Shown here in pieces: positions 27,604 to 37,325 of a stretch of 64,000 bases of DNA (position 1 is its first letter; each line of letters opens with the position of its first letter). The stretch is from the NCBI GenBank assembly GCA_963821815.1, contig CAWGFG010000006.1:2356001-2420000 (forward strand). Direction: 5' to 3'. The translations under genes were made by a program, and so were the position numbers. The stretch is from JASGTU01 sp963821815 (lineage in GTDB: Bacteria; Chloroflexota; Anaerolineae; Caldilineales; Caldilineaceae). The notes under the pieces are model-generated. The model had not been told where the DNA came from and made no database searches. It saw nothing but the letters and a program-made list of their open reading frames with translations.

Positions 27604-28570
27604 ATGACAGACTCGACCTCTGAACTACAACCTATCCCCGTGACAGAATCACAGCAGTCAGTTCACCCGCATTACCGCCGGTCGCACCTGCTGCAACTGG
27701 AAGCCGAAGCTGTCTATGTCATGCGGGAAGTGGCCGCGCAATTTGAGCGCCCGGTGCTGCTTTTCTCCGGCGGCAAGGATTCCATCACCATGGCGTATCT
27801 GGCACGGACGCGCCTTTTGGCCCGGTAAGATACCGTTCCCATTTATGCACGTTGACACTGGACACAACTTCCCAGAGACACTACAATTCCGCGATCGTTT
27901 GATGGACGAGTTGGATGCTCAACTGATCGTCCGTTATGTGCAGGACTCCATCGACCAGGGGCGCGTGGCGGAAGAAACGGGGCCGAACGCCAGTCGAAAC
28001 GCGCTGCAGACGACCACGCTGCTGGACGCCATAGCCGAATTCAAATTCGAGGCGGCCATCGGCGGCGCACGTAGAGATGAAGAGAAGGCGCGCGCAAAAG
28101 AACGCCTTTTCTCGCATCGCGATCGATTCGGCCAATGGGACCCGAAGAATCAGCGCCCCGAATTGTGGTCACTCTATAACGGCATGAAGCTTCAGCAGGA
28201 ACATTTCCGCGTCTTCCCGCTTAGCAACTGGACGGAGATGGACGTGTGGCAATACATTGCCCTGCGCGACATCGAGTTGCCTTCGCTCTACTATTCTCAT
28301 GAGCGCGACGTCATCATCCGGGACGGTGTGCTGCTTGCCGCTTCCGACCATATTAGGCTGAACGCAGACGACACGATAGAGCGCCGCACCGTCCGTTTCC
28401 GCACCATCGGCGACATGACCTGCACCGGCGCAGTAGAGTCCAACGCATCGACCCTCACAGAGATCATCACGGAAGTTGCGGCAGCCCGGGAAACAGAGCG
28501 AGGCACACGAGCGGATGACAAGCGCTCCGAAGCGGCCATGGAAGACCGCAAGCGTCTCGGTTATTTCTAG
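27604..28570 (+). CDS. cysD: Sulfate adenylyltransferase subunit 2 (frameshifted)
   Basis: Codons 1-68 are read in the frame of the ATG at 27604 (HLLQLEAEAVYVMREVAAQF and the PP-loop LLFSGGKDSITM). After LAR the frame must shift by one base to continue with RAFWPGKIPFPFMHVDTG and on to the normal CysD end KRLGYF. Removing the A at 27808 restores a continuous CysD of about 322 residues. Later motifs are intact: GGARRDEEKARAKER, WDPKNQRPELW and FPLSNWTEMDVWQYI. CysD with the CysN GTPase makes APS from sulfate and ATP. As written the gene gives a 74-residue fragment, so it is either broken or the base is a sequence error. cysNC follows after 86 nt. Confidence 0.9.
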
Positions 28571-28656
28571 CATCAAACACACACCATTTGTGTCCTGGTG
28601 CAGCGGAGAGGCGGCAAGATGACAGTATCACCGAACAGAGAATGTACTGAATCGAT

Positions 28657-30588
28657 ATGACAGAACAACAGGCAATTCACCCAGAAAACGTAGACCTAGA
28701 ACAGTATATGGCTATGGACCTGCTTCGTTTCACGACAGCAGGCAGCGTCGACGACGGCAAGAGCACGCTGATCGGTCGCATGCTTATGGACAGCAAGGCC
28801 ATTTTCGAAGACCAACTGGAAGCTGTCGAGCGCGCCAGCCGCCAACGCGGCGATGCATACGTCGACTTGGCGCTGTTGACTGATGGCCTTCGAGCGGAAC
28901 GCGAGCAGGGGATCACCATCGACGTGGCCTATCGCTATTTTGCGACCCCGAGACGCAAATTCATCATCGCCGACACGCCCGGTCACATCCAATACACGCG
29001 CAACATGGTGACCGGCGCATCCACTGCCGAGCTGGCGGTCATTCTCATTGACGCTCGCAAAGGTGTCGTGACCCAATCCAAGCGTCATGGCTTTTTGGCC
29101 TCGCTGCTGGAGATACCGCACATACTAGTCACCGTCAACAAGATGGACTTAGTTGACTACGACAAGGCCGTCTATGAGAGAATCGTGGCGGACTACACCG
29201 AGTTCGCGACGAAGCTTTCGGTCCAGGCCATGACATTCATCCCGATCTCCGCGCTTCTCGGCGACAACGTCGTGCACAAGAGCGCCAACATGCCATGGTA
29301 CGACGGACCAAGTTTGTTGCACCACCTGGAAAACGTGAACATCGGCGCCACGCGCAACCTAGTCGATTTCCGTTTCCCTGTGCAAATGGTGTCCCGCCCG
29401 CACCAGGACCTGCGCGGATTCGCCGGGCAGATCGCCTCCGGTACGCTGTCACCGGGAGAAGAAATTGTGGTGCTGCCGTCCGGCTTGCAAAGTCGTGTCA
29501 AGTCTATCCTCACCTATGACGGTGAGATTGACGAGGCTGCTGCCGGAGATTCGGTGATGTTGACGCTGGAGGACGAAATCGACGTCAGCCGTGGAGACAT
29601 GATCGTGCGCAAACAGAATCTGCCGCACGTCGCTAATCAGTTGGAGTGCGTCGTCTGCTGGATGAATGAGCAGCCGCTGGACACTAACCTGACCTACATC
29701 ATTCAGCACACAACGAAGCGCACGCGCGCCCATATTTCAGAGCTCAATTATCGCATTGACGTTGACACGCTGCACCGCGAAAAAACCGATACGCTGCAAC
29801 TCAACGAAATCGGTCGCATGAAGATCACGACGACTCAACCGCTCTTCTTCGATCCCTATCGCCTGAACAGAAACACAGGCGGCTTCATTCTCATTGACCC
29901 AAATACAAATGTTACCGTCGCCGCCGGCATGATACGCCGCCGAGCCCGCACACTGGACGAAATCGTCTCAGCCGAACCTCGACGCAAGCGCTCGTCCAAC
30001 GTGGTGTGGGAAGAGGCGGAGATTACGCGGGAGAAGCGGGAGCAGCGGAACGGTCACAAGGCGGCGGTGCTGTGGTTCACCGGACTCTCAGGCTCTGGTA
30101 AGTCCACTATCGTGCGTCGACTGGAGCAGCGACTCTTCGACATGGGTTGCCAGACCGCCTTCCTGGACGGCGACAACGTGCGCCACGGCCTCAACGGTGA
30201 CCTGGGCTTCGCTCCGGAGGATCGCAAGGAGAACATCCGCCGCGTAGCGGAAGTCGCCAAACTCTATTTCGATACAGGTCAGATCACGCTCTGCACTTTC
30301 ATTTCACCATACCGCTCCGAGCGAGAGTTTGCACGGCACTTACTACCTCAGGGGCGCTTCCTGGAGATCTTCGTAAAATGTGACGTGGAAGTCTGTATTC
30401 GTCGCGACCCTAAGGGACTCTACGCTAAGGCAATCGCCGGCGAGATACCCGAGTTTACAGGCATCTCTGCGCCGTACGAAGAGCCGCAACATCCCGAAAT
30501 TCTTGTGGAGTCGGACGTACAAAGCGTTGATGACATCGTTGAGCAGATCCTCGATGAGTTGGTGAAGCGCAACTTGATCGGCGGCTGA
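28657..30588 (+). CDS. cysNC: Bifunctional ATP sulfurylase GTPase/APS kinase
   Basis: 643 residues. The N-terminal two thirds are CysN, an EF-Tu-like GTPase: GSVDDGKSTLIGRML (P-loop, about 26-40), DTPGH, NKMDLVDYD and the beta-barrel domains. From about residue 455 an APS kinase (CysC) is fused: LWFTGLSGSGKSTIVRR, FLDGDNVRHGLNGDLGF, and CDVEVCIRRDPKGLYAKA. With CysD it activates sulfate to APS and then to PAPS. The reading frame is intact although both neighbours are frameshifted. No cysH or cysJI is nearby, while sugar-nucleotide genes follow, so PAPS may be meant for sulfation of a glycan and not only for cysteine synthesis. Confidence 0.95.
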   Translation: MTEQQAIHPENVDLEQYMAMDLLRFTTAGSVDDGKSTLIGRMLMDSKAIFEDQLEAVERASRQRGDAYVDLALLTDGLRAEREQGITIDVAYRYFATPRRKFIIADTPGHIQYTRNMVTGASTAELAVILIDARKGVVTQSKRHGFLASLLEIPHILVTVNKMDLVDYDKAVYERIVADYTEFATKLSVQAMTFIPISALLGDNVVHKSANMPWYDGPSLLHHLENVNIGATRNLVDFRFPVQMVSRPHQDLRGFAGQIASGTLSPGEEIVVLPSGLQSRVKSILTYDGEIDEAAAGDSVMLTLEDEIDVSRGDMIVRKQNLPHVANQLECVVCWMNEQPLDTNLTYIIQHTTKRTRAHISELNYRIDVDTLHREKTDTLQLNEIGRMKITTTQPLFFDPYRLNRNTGGFILIDPNTNVTVAAGMIRRRARTLDEIVSAEPRRKRSSNVVWEEAEITREKREQRNGHKAAVLWFTGLSGSGKSTIVRRLEQRLFDMGCQTAFLDGDNVRHGLNGDLGFAPEDRKENIRRVAEVAKLYFDTGQITLCTFISPYRSEREFARHLLPQGRFLEIFVKCDVEVCIRRDPKGLYAKAIAGEIPEFTGISAPYEEPQHPEILVESDVQSVDDIVEQILDELVKRNLIGG

Positions 30589-30624
30589 TGGTCTCAACCG
30601 GTAAGCATTTCTGAAAGAAGGAAC

Positions 30625-30659
30625 AGGAGGCAGGCAGTGTAGATTCGCCTGCTTCTCCT
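30625..30659 (+). terminator. Terminator-like hairpin after cysNC
   Basis: The arms AGGAG-CAGGC and GCCTG-CTCCT pair with a small bulge around an 11-nt loop, 37 nt after the cysNC stop. No T-run follows, so termination efficiency is doubtful. It would separate cysDNC from the dehydrogenase gene. Confidence 0.4.
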
Positions 30660-30700
30660 ATTGGTACAATACTGAAATAGATAATCATCGATATACCGCC

Positions 30701-32021
30701 ATGCTACCGGAGACCAAAGAGGCCATGAGCCAGGAACAGACTCTCATCGACAAATTCAATAGCCGGAATGCCGTAGATCGGCGTCATCGGGCTAGGGTAC
30801 GTTGGTTTGCCGTTAGCGGCTACTTTTGCCAAAGCCGGATACACAGTCGTCGGCATCGATGTCGACGGCGCAAAGGCTGAATCCATTAATGAAGGCAAGT
30901 CCTATATCGGTGATGTTGAATCCGCCACGATGGCTGAACTTGTGCAGAGCGGCAAGCTGCGGGCGACGACCGACTATTCGGCCCTCTCAAACTGTGATGG
31001 AGTCTCCATTTGCGTGCCAACGCCGCTGCGCAAGACGGGCGATCCGGATATGTCGTTCATCATGAATGCGACTGAGCAGGTTGCTAAGTATCTACATCCT
31101 GGCTTGGTCATCGTGCTCGAATCCACCACATTCCCAGGTACGACGATGGAGGTGCTATTGCCGGCACTGCTAAGTAGCACCGCCGCAGCAGACGGCAAGT
31201 TACAGGTCGGCCAGGACTTCTTCCTGGCGTTCTCTCCTGAACGTGTTGATCCCGGTCGCACCGATTGGACAACGGAAAACACCCCCAAAGTGCTGGGGGG
31301 CGTCACATCGGCCTGCCTGAACGTAGCCAGCGCCTACTACGGCCAGGCGATTAACACGATTGTGCCAGTCACGTCGCCGAATGCGGCTGAAATGGTCAAG
31401 TTGTTTGAAAATACATTCCGCGCTGTAAACATTGCACTGGCTAACGAACTACTGCTCATGTGCGACAAGCTAGGACTGGATGCATGGGAGGTAGTCGAAG
31501 CCGCGGCAAGCAAACCATTCGGCTTCATGAAGTTCACTCCAGGCCCGGGTCTAGGCGGCCATTGTATCCCCATTGACCCGCAATATCTGTCCTGGAAACT
31601 ACGCACTTTGGAATACAACGCACGCTTTATCGAGTTGGCTACAGAGATCAATGCGGACATGCCGCGCTACTGGACGCAGCGCGTCCAGGATGCGCTGAAC
31701 GAAGAGGGCAAAGCCGTCAAGGAGTCGCACGTTCTGGTGCTAGGCGTCGCCTACAAGCCAGACGTTAGTGACTTGCGAGAATCGCCGGCTCTGGATATTA
31801 TCCATTTACTACGTAGCAAAGGCGCACTAGTCAGCTATCATGACCCATTTGTTCCCAGCATGGTAATCGATGGCGTCGAGTTTAGTTCGGTCTCGAATCT
31901 GGACGAATCGCTCGCTGTCGCGGACTGTGTTGTGGTAGTCACCAACCATTCATCCTACGATTGGTCGCTGGTGCAGGACTTGGCCGAAACTGTTGTGGAT
32001 ACACGCAACGCGATACGATAA
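30701..32021 (+). CDS. Nucleotide-sugar dehydrogenase (WbpA/WecC-like, frameshifted)
   Basis: The N-terminus is read from the ATG at 30701 or 30725 (MSQEQTLIDKFNSRNAV), but the Rossmann motif IGVIGLGYVGLPLAATF is one base out of phase; an extra G at 30776 explains this. Just before that motif its own frame has a stop (30774-30776), so there is no natural start. The rest is intact: SICVPTPLRKTGDPD, ESTTFPGTT, FSPERVDPG and the catalytic Cys in PGLGGHCIPIDPQYL. The family oxidises UDP-glucose, UDP-GlcNAc or UDP-ManNAc at C6 with NAD to the uronate; FSPERVDPG and GHCIPIDP are nearest the UDP-HexNAc type. Broken gene or sequence error. Confidence 0.88.
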
Positions 32022-32089
32022 ACAGAGCTTATACCGCTAATAGCGCCCAAGTGCGCACAGCAGAGAACAGCTAGACTGAAGAACATTTT

Positions 32090-34090
32090 ATGCAGAATCG
32101 AGGCAGCAACGCCTTTCTAAAACAGGCGCGATCCAACAACTGGCAGCGGTACATAGAGTCGTTGCCCAGCGCGCCGGATGGAGAGACGCAAGCGAAGCGG
32201 TCGACCACATCGCGCGCATGGGACATCTGCATCCTCACCGCAAGTGATGAGAGCCAGGCTGCCATGATGCGACGTCAGCTCCAATGGCGTAATGAGCAGG
32301 ACCTTTTGCCCGAAGCGACGTCATTTCATGTCATCGCCGACCCGCACGGACGGCGAATCGGTTCCGGCGGAGCAACGCTGCGTATTTTAGCCGCGCTGCA
32401 ACCGCCAGCGTCCGACACGAAGGCGCCGAACCTTCCCGATGACTTGGCTGAACTGGCGAAAATAGCTGACCCATCGCAACGCGTGTTGGTCATTCACTCC
32501 GGCGGTGATTCTCGACGCCTGCCCCACTGCTCTGCCATCGGTAAGCTCTTCGCACGCATCCCGCACACATTGCCAGATGGACGCGCCTCGACTATTTTTG
32601 ACGAGATGTTGATCAACCTCAGCGGGCTCGCCGGCGCAGCCCCGCCAGGCGTTCTTGTACTTTCGGGAGATGTGCTGCTGGTATTCGATCACCTGCAGCT
32701 CTCGTTCCAGCGTCACGGCGTCATTGGCGTCTCTGTGGCGGCGCCAGCGTACTTGGGACTGCGCCACGGCGTGTACGTATCGGCAAACGACCACAACACG
32801 GTGCATTCGTTCTTGCACAAAGCGTCGGCGAAGGAGCTTAAGCGCCTCAATGCCGTCAGCGAAGACGATACTGTGCAGATTGATACAGGTTTGGTCTGGT
32901 TTGACGCTGCGACGGTGGCAGCACTGTCTGGTCTGACTGTAGAGCCGAGAGTTGCCCCGCTGCTGGACCCTTCAGCCAACGCAGCAGCCATCAATCTCTA
33001 CGGCGACCTGCTTCTGCCGCTGGCGGAGACAACCGATTACCAGGCGTACTTGGCCGACGAAAGCGACGGGATCGCCACAGATGAGATTCGCAAGGCACGC
33101 GAGGTCATTTGGTCGACTATGCGTGGGAGGCAGTTCACAGTCGCCAGCTTGCAGCCGGCTGTGTTCGTCCATTTCGGCACATCGGTAGAATACTGGCGTA
33201 TGGTCACTTCGGATGAGCAGTTGGCCGAGTTGTGCGGATGGACACGCCATGCAGCGTCAGCTCCTGTGGCAGCCGACACGAAGAGTGATGGCTTGGTCCT
33301 GATCAATTCTGACATTAGTTCTTTGGAGGATGCTGGGGCTAAGTCCGAAGCAGCCGACCTCATCGCGTTGGTTACTGACAGCAAGGCGCCAAGTCTCTCC
33401 TGGCAGGGGCGTGCTATCGTCGCAGGCGTTCACACGGACCAGCCACTTTCAGTTGAATCTGACATAATCGTCCACCAGTTGCCAGTCGACGACGGTTATG
33501 TTACCCGCGTCTTAGGTATGAGGGACGATCCGAAACAGCTTATGGACTCGCCAGAGGGCACCTATCTGAATCGTCCATGGACCGAATGGCTGTCTGAGGC
33601 GGAAATCGGACCGGAAGTACTATGGGCTCACGTACAGAATGAACAGTGGAATCTGTGGAATGCTCGTCTATTCCCATGTGTCAAGCACCGGGAACAGAGT
33701 CTGTCTCTAGCTCTGCCTTTGCAGGATCCGGCGCACGCGCCGGCTGGTTGGCTGCAGCAGTGGCTGGCATCGCCACGACTGAGTTTGGCTGAGGGATTTG
33801 CACAGGCGGACGGTCAGCGCATTCTGAATGACATCGCCGCCACTGAAGACTTTGTTGCCGTACGCGTGGCAGAAGCTGCCATAGTCGACCAGAAACCGGC
33901 ACATGAGATCGCCGCCGGCTTAGGCAAACGTGGTTCGAGCACAGTGGAGCGCCGTTATGCGCTGCTGAACGCGCGCTTGCCGGCGCAGGAGGACATCGCG
34001 CCGTTGGCGCAGCCTGAGCGTACTGACGGAAGCAACCGGCGACAGCAAGTTCGAAGACGCTGCCTTTGCAGGATTGGCATCGGTCATTGA
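32090..34090 (+). CDS. fkp: Fkp N-terminal part: fucose-1-phosphate guanylyltransferase
   Basis: Up to about residue 644 this matches the pyrophosphorylase half of bifunctional L-fucokinase/GDP-fucose pyrophosphorylase: RRIGSGGATLRILAAL (about 88-103), HSGGDSRRLPHCSAIGKLFA, PGVLVLSGDVLLVFD and DTGLVWFDA. It makes GDP-fucose from fucose 1-phosphate and GTP. After PLAQPER the frame turns into an Arg/Cys-rich tail (RRRCLCRIGIGH), typical of out-of-frame reading. Dropping the A at 34022 gives LTEATGDSKFEDAAFAGLAS instead, a natural-looking helix. The kinase half lies just downstream in a third frame. This is probably one gene of about 1050 codons broken twice. Confidence 0.85.
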   Translation: MQNRGSNAFLKQARSNNWQRYIESLPSAPDGETQAKRSTTSRAWDICILTASDESQAAMMRRQLQWRNEQDLLPEATSFHVIADPHGRRIGSGGATLRILAALQPPASDTKAPNLPDDLAELAKIADPSQRVLVIHSGGDSRRLPHCSAIGKLFARIPHTLPDGRASTIFDEMLINLSGLAGAAPPGVLVLSGDVLLVFDHLQLSFQRHGVIGVSVAAPAYLGLRHGVYVSANDHNTVHSFLHKASAKELKRLNAVSEDDTVQIDTGLVWFDAATVAALSGLTVEPRVAPLLDPSANAAAINLYGDLLLPLAETTDYQAYLADESDGIATDEIRKAREVIWSTMRGRQFTVASLQPAVFVHFGTSVEYWRMVTSDEQLAELCGWTRHAASAPVAADTKSDGLVLINSDISSLEDAGAKSEAADLIALVTDSKAPSLSWQGRAIVAGVHTDQPLSVESDIIVHQLPVDDGYVTRVLGMRDDPKQLMDSPEGTYLNRPWTEWLSEAEIGPEVLWAHVQNEQWNLWNARLFPCVKHREQSLSLALPLQDPAHAPAGWLQQWLASPRLSLAEGFAQADGQRILNDIAATEDFVAVRVAEAAIVDQKPAHEIAAGLGKRGSSTVERRYALLNARLPAQEDIAPLAQPERTDGSNRRQQVRRRCLCRIGIGH

Positions 34091-34113
34091 GGAGGATGTC
34101 GCCACCAGGCTTT
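34019..34113 (+). other. Junction with two apparent +1 frameshifts in fkp
   Basis: Three frames are used in turn: the upstream frame to 34021, then ...LTEATGDSKFEDAAFAGLAS and VIEEDVATRL in the next frame (34023 to the TGA ending at 34113), then PGFDAVRSRAVSANDD in the third. Both changes equal one extra base (A at 34022, and one base at about 34100-34105). Confidence 0.6.
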
Positions 34114-35253
34114 GACGCGGTGCGGTCTAGAGCCGTATCGGCAAATGACGATTTGCGACCTGGCGTTTCCGTTCGTGTGGACGCGGCAGCGCGCATCGAC
34201 TTCGGCGGCGGCTGGACAGATACGCCGCCATACAGCTTGGAAGAGGACAGCTACGTACTCAACGCTGCCATCTCGCTTCGCGGCGGCTTACCGATCACAG
34301 TCGTTGCGCAGTGGTTGAACGAACCGATCATCCTGTTGGAGAGCCGCGATATCGGCGAGCAATATTCACCGCTGCGTGCTGGCGATGTACTCAACCATCG
34401 CAATCCAGCCGATCCATTTGCGCTGGTTAAGGCAGCCCTTGTGCTCAAAGGTGTGCTTCCTGCGGACGTCTCGCCAAATTTGTCGGTTGGGTCTATAATG
34501 CGAAACTTGCCCGGCGGCATTCGCTTGACGACGCAGACATCGATTCCGCGCGGTTCAGGACTGGGTACGAGCTCCATCATGGCAGGCGCGGTTCTTGCGT
34601 GTCTTGGTGCACTGGTGGGCGAGCCGCCAAACGACGCAGACCTCTTCGACCAGGTACTGTGCGTTGAGCAAATGATGACCACAGGCGGCGGATGGCAGGA
34701 CCAGGTGGGCGGACTGGTCGGCGGTGTGAAGCTCGTTTCTAGCCGTCCCGGTTTGCCACAGAAACTGATTGTGGAGCCACTGTCTGCGGACACTGTCGAA
34801 CAATTGCGCAGCCGACTTTTCCTGCTTTACACAGGCCAGCAGCGACTGGCAAAGAACCTGTTACGCGCGATTATGGCCAGATGGGTCGCGCGAGAGCCGA
34901 ATACCGTTGGCATCCTGCGAGGTATCGGGGAACTCGCAATTCAAATGGATGCCGCACTGAAGGCGGGCGACATCGATTCGTTCGGATATATGATGGGCGA
35001 GCATTGGATCCACAACAAGAACATGGATCCGGGCTGTACGAACCCGTTTATCGACGATCTCTTTACGACGATCAGTCCGCATATTGTTGGCGGAAAGCTT
35101 GCCGGCGCCGGCGGCGGCGGATTTGCTATTCTAGTTGCCAAGGAAGGCGTTACACGAAGCGACCTAGAAAGTGTGCTTAGAAGCAGTTACGGTGATACAC
35201 CTGTTTCAATCTGGCCTTCAGATATTGCCGAAGATGGACTGGTATACTCATAA
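34096..35253 (+). CDS. fkp: Fkp C-terminal part: GHMP-family L-fucokinase
   Basis: Read from an ATG at 34096, which lies directly after AGGAGG, too close for normal initiation. The frame is the kinase half of Fkp: ARIDFGGGWTDTPPYSLEED near the start, the GHMP ATP loop IPRGSGLGTSSIMAGAVLA (about residues 150-168) and GGKLAGAGGGGFAILV near the end. It phosphorylates L-fucose at C1 with ATP. In Bacteroides Fkp both halves are one chain with the kinase last, the same order as here. If the split is real it may be made as a separate protein; otherwise a second +1 slip near 34100 joins it to the upstream half. Confidence 0.85.
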   Translation: MSPPGFDAVRSRAVSANDDLRPGVSVRVDAAARIDFGGGWTDTPPYSLEEDSYVLNAAISLRGGLPITVVAQWLNEPIILLESRDIGEQYSPLRAGDVLNHRNPADPFALVKAALVLKGVLPADVSPNLSVGSIMRNLPGGIRLTTQTSIPRGSGLGTSSIMAGAVLACLGALVGEPPNDADLFDQVLCVEQMMTTGGGWQDQVGGLVGGVKLVSSRPGLPQKLIVEPLSADTVEQLRSRLFLLYTGQQRLAKNLLRAIMARWVAREPNTVGILRGIGELAIQMDAALKAGDIDSFGYMMGEHWIHNKNMDPGCTNPFIDDLFTTISPHIVGGKLAGAGGGGFAILVAKEGVTRSDLESVLRSSYGDTPVSIWPSDIAEDGLVYS

Positions 35254-35353
35254 GCGCGTTCAGTGACAGCGGACACTAGAAACACGATTCCTCGTCTCCA
35301 TAACCAGCGTATACATATAGACGATCAAACGATACAGCCCACAGAGAGCATTG

Positions 35354-37138
35354 ATGCAATTTAGGCAAGTGAGTTTCAGTAGACAGTTCAATACAATGAG
35401 AAATGGTATCGTTGCAGCCACGCTCGTCATCCTGGCATTCATAACTTTCGGCGCTCATCCAGTTTCAGGCCAAGAAATCGTACAGGCAGAAGAATACAAA
35501 TTGCCTCTGAACGTCGACGGTGAGCCAACGCTCGCTGAGGATGAACTCGCATCGAATCTGCCTCCGCTTCAGATCAAGAACACCGAAGGCGACTTTACGG
35601 TGACTCAGTTGGATGACAAGAGCGGTTTGCGCATCCTGCCGGACAAGAACACTGCCACACCCGGTGAATCCATTGAGTTGTCGTGGTCGATACCCGTCTC
35701 ATCCACCGTTCCAAAGTTGGAACCTGGCTCAACGCTGCTCTTGACGGTTTTAGCTCGCACGCACTCGCCTCCGAACGGTGTAGACCTGTTTATCAAAGAA
35801 GGCAGTGGTGAAGAAACAGGCAGCAGCACCGTCGCCATGACAGAGGTCGAGTGGACTCCGTACACGGTATCGCGCAGGCTTGCCGAAGACGCAACCGACG
35901 TCAGTGTGGGCATCGAGTGGGTACTCAGCGACAGCAACGCTTGGATAGAGTTCAAAGACCTCACGCTCGCGTTCCTAGACCCGAGTAACTTCTCTGTGGA
36001 GATATCGCCGACTGATGTGCCAAGGGCGCCGACTGCAGAAGCGGAAGTTGCCCTCCCCACACCTACCCATCAAAACGGACCTTTGATCGTGGTGACATCT
36101 ACGCCGACACCGCCAAACGTCTTTGCAGCCGCCACTCAGGTAGCTGCCGGCCAGACCTCGCAGGCGACCGATGGTACGTCGACACCAACACCGGCGAACA
36201 TGGTCACAGCCACGCCAACGCATGAGCCTATTGTGGTGACCAACACGCCATCGCCGGTTAACGAGGCGACTGCAACGTATCAAGCCGCCGAAGCAACCGC
36301 TATCGCAGCTACTACTGGCACTGCTACTCCGCTGCCCGACGGCGCCTCTGTCTACACGGCTACGCCGACACCGGACAAAGAGGCCATCGCCGCAGCCCAG
36401 CCGAAGTCGACGAAGGCGCCAACCGCCAAGCCGGCCGCTAAACCGACAAATACGCCGCGTCCAACCAAGACGCCGACACCGGTTTTCGTACCGGTGGACC
36501 AGCTAATCTTCCCAACTGTAACGCCAACCGACACGTTCCCAGAGGTGCTAAAGGGCAAGATCCTGTTCTTATCCCCTTATCTTGCTCGCAATATACGCAC
36601 TCCACAGGCATTTGCCATCAACCCGGATGGAACGGGCCTGGCATTGTTATCCAGCCGCGAGTTTTACGATCGTGCCAAAGAGTTGGATGCGTATTCAGCC
36701 GACAAACGCTTCTACTTCTACAACCAACGCGAACCGTTGGGTGATAATGCTGCACTCATACAAATCTATTACAACGACAGCGAGTATGGCAGCGCCAGCC
36801 ACCAGCTGACTTATTTCGGTGCAGGAGTGGCATGGAGCCCAGCCGTCTCGCCCGTGGATTCGCGTGTGGTTGCACTCACTTCCAGCGAGTCGGAGAACGA
36901 CGAAATCTGGATTGCCAAACGAGATGAATGGCCAGCTATCCAGATCACACATAACGACTGGGAATGGGACCGTAGCCCGAGTTTCTCTCCAGATGGACGG
37001 CAGATTGCGTTCGAATCCAACCGCGTAGGCGGTACACGGCAGGTATGGGTAATGGATGCAGACGGCGCCAACGCCTACCAGGTAACCAACTTTCCATTCG
37101 AGGCTTGGGAACCCGTCTGGGTCAAATACACCGATTAG
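35354..37138 (+). CDS. Exported protein with Thr/Pro linker and PD40 propeller
   Basis: 594 residues from the ATG at 35354 (AGAGAG upstream); a later ATG at 35396 would give a shorter signal peptide. Order: signal peptide ending near VSGQE, a beta-sandwich of about 180 residues, a long TPTP/AATA linker (about 220-390), then TolB/PD40-like propeller blades: FAINPDGTGLALLSSREF, GVAWSPAVSPVDSRVVAL, SPSFSPDGRQIAFESNR and WVMDADGANAYQVTNF. It is exported, perhaps surface-held. It sits between fkp and the priming transferase gene, so it could assist in glycan export or binding, but no direct evidence shows this. Confidence 0.82.
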   Translation: MQFRQVSFSRQFNTMRNGIVAATLVILAFITFGAHPVSGQEIVQAEEYKLPLNVDGEPTLAEDELASNLPPLQIKNTEGDFTVTQLDDKSGLRILPDKNTATPGESIELSWSIPVSSTVPKLEPGSTLLLTVLARTHSPPNGVDLFIKEGSGEETGSSTVAMTEVEWTPYTVSRRLAEDATDVSVGIEWVLSDSNAWIEFKDLTLAFLDPSNFSVEISPTDVPRAPTAEAEVALPTPTHQNGPLIVVTSTPTPPNVFAAATQVAAGQTSQATDGTSTPTPANMVTATPTHEPIVVTNTPSPVNEATATYQAAEATAIAATTGTATPLPDGASVYTATPTPDKEAIAAAQPKSTKAPTAKPAAKPTNTPRPTKTPTPVFVPVDQLIFPTVTPTDTFPEVLKGKILFLSPYLARNIRTPQAFAINPDGTGLALLSSREFYDRAKELDAYSADKRFYFYNQREPLGDNAALIQIYYNDSEYGSASHQLTYFGAGVAWSPAVSPVDSRVVALTSSESENDEIWIAKRDEWPAIQITHNDWEWDRSPSFSPDGRQIAFESNRVGGTRQVWVMDADGANAYQVTNFPFEAWEPVWVKYTD

Positions 37139-37325
37139 GTCGACTAAGTTGTGCGATATGCATCGTCAGTAGACTATGGAATAGTTGCTATTTTGCAGTG
37201 ACATGGGACAAGGAGGTCGTTGATCTATCTGGCGGCGAAGGGGACATGTTACGAATCAGTCGCAGACTATGATAAGATTGATTAGTTGATGACTCGACTG
37301 GAAAGAGCAGGAGCGGAAAGCGGCA

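Noticed and set aside
27795..27815. Programmed ribosomal frameshift in cysD
   Set aside because: No slippery sequence, internal Shine-Dalgarno or stop-codon context of the RF2 type is present.
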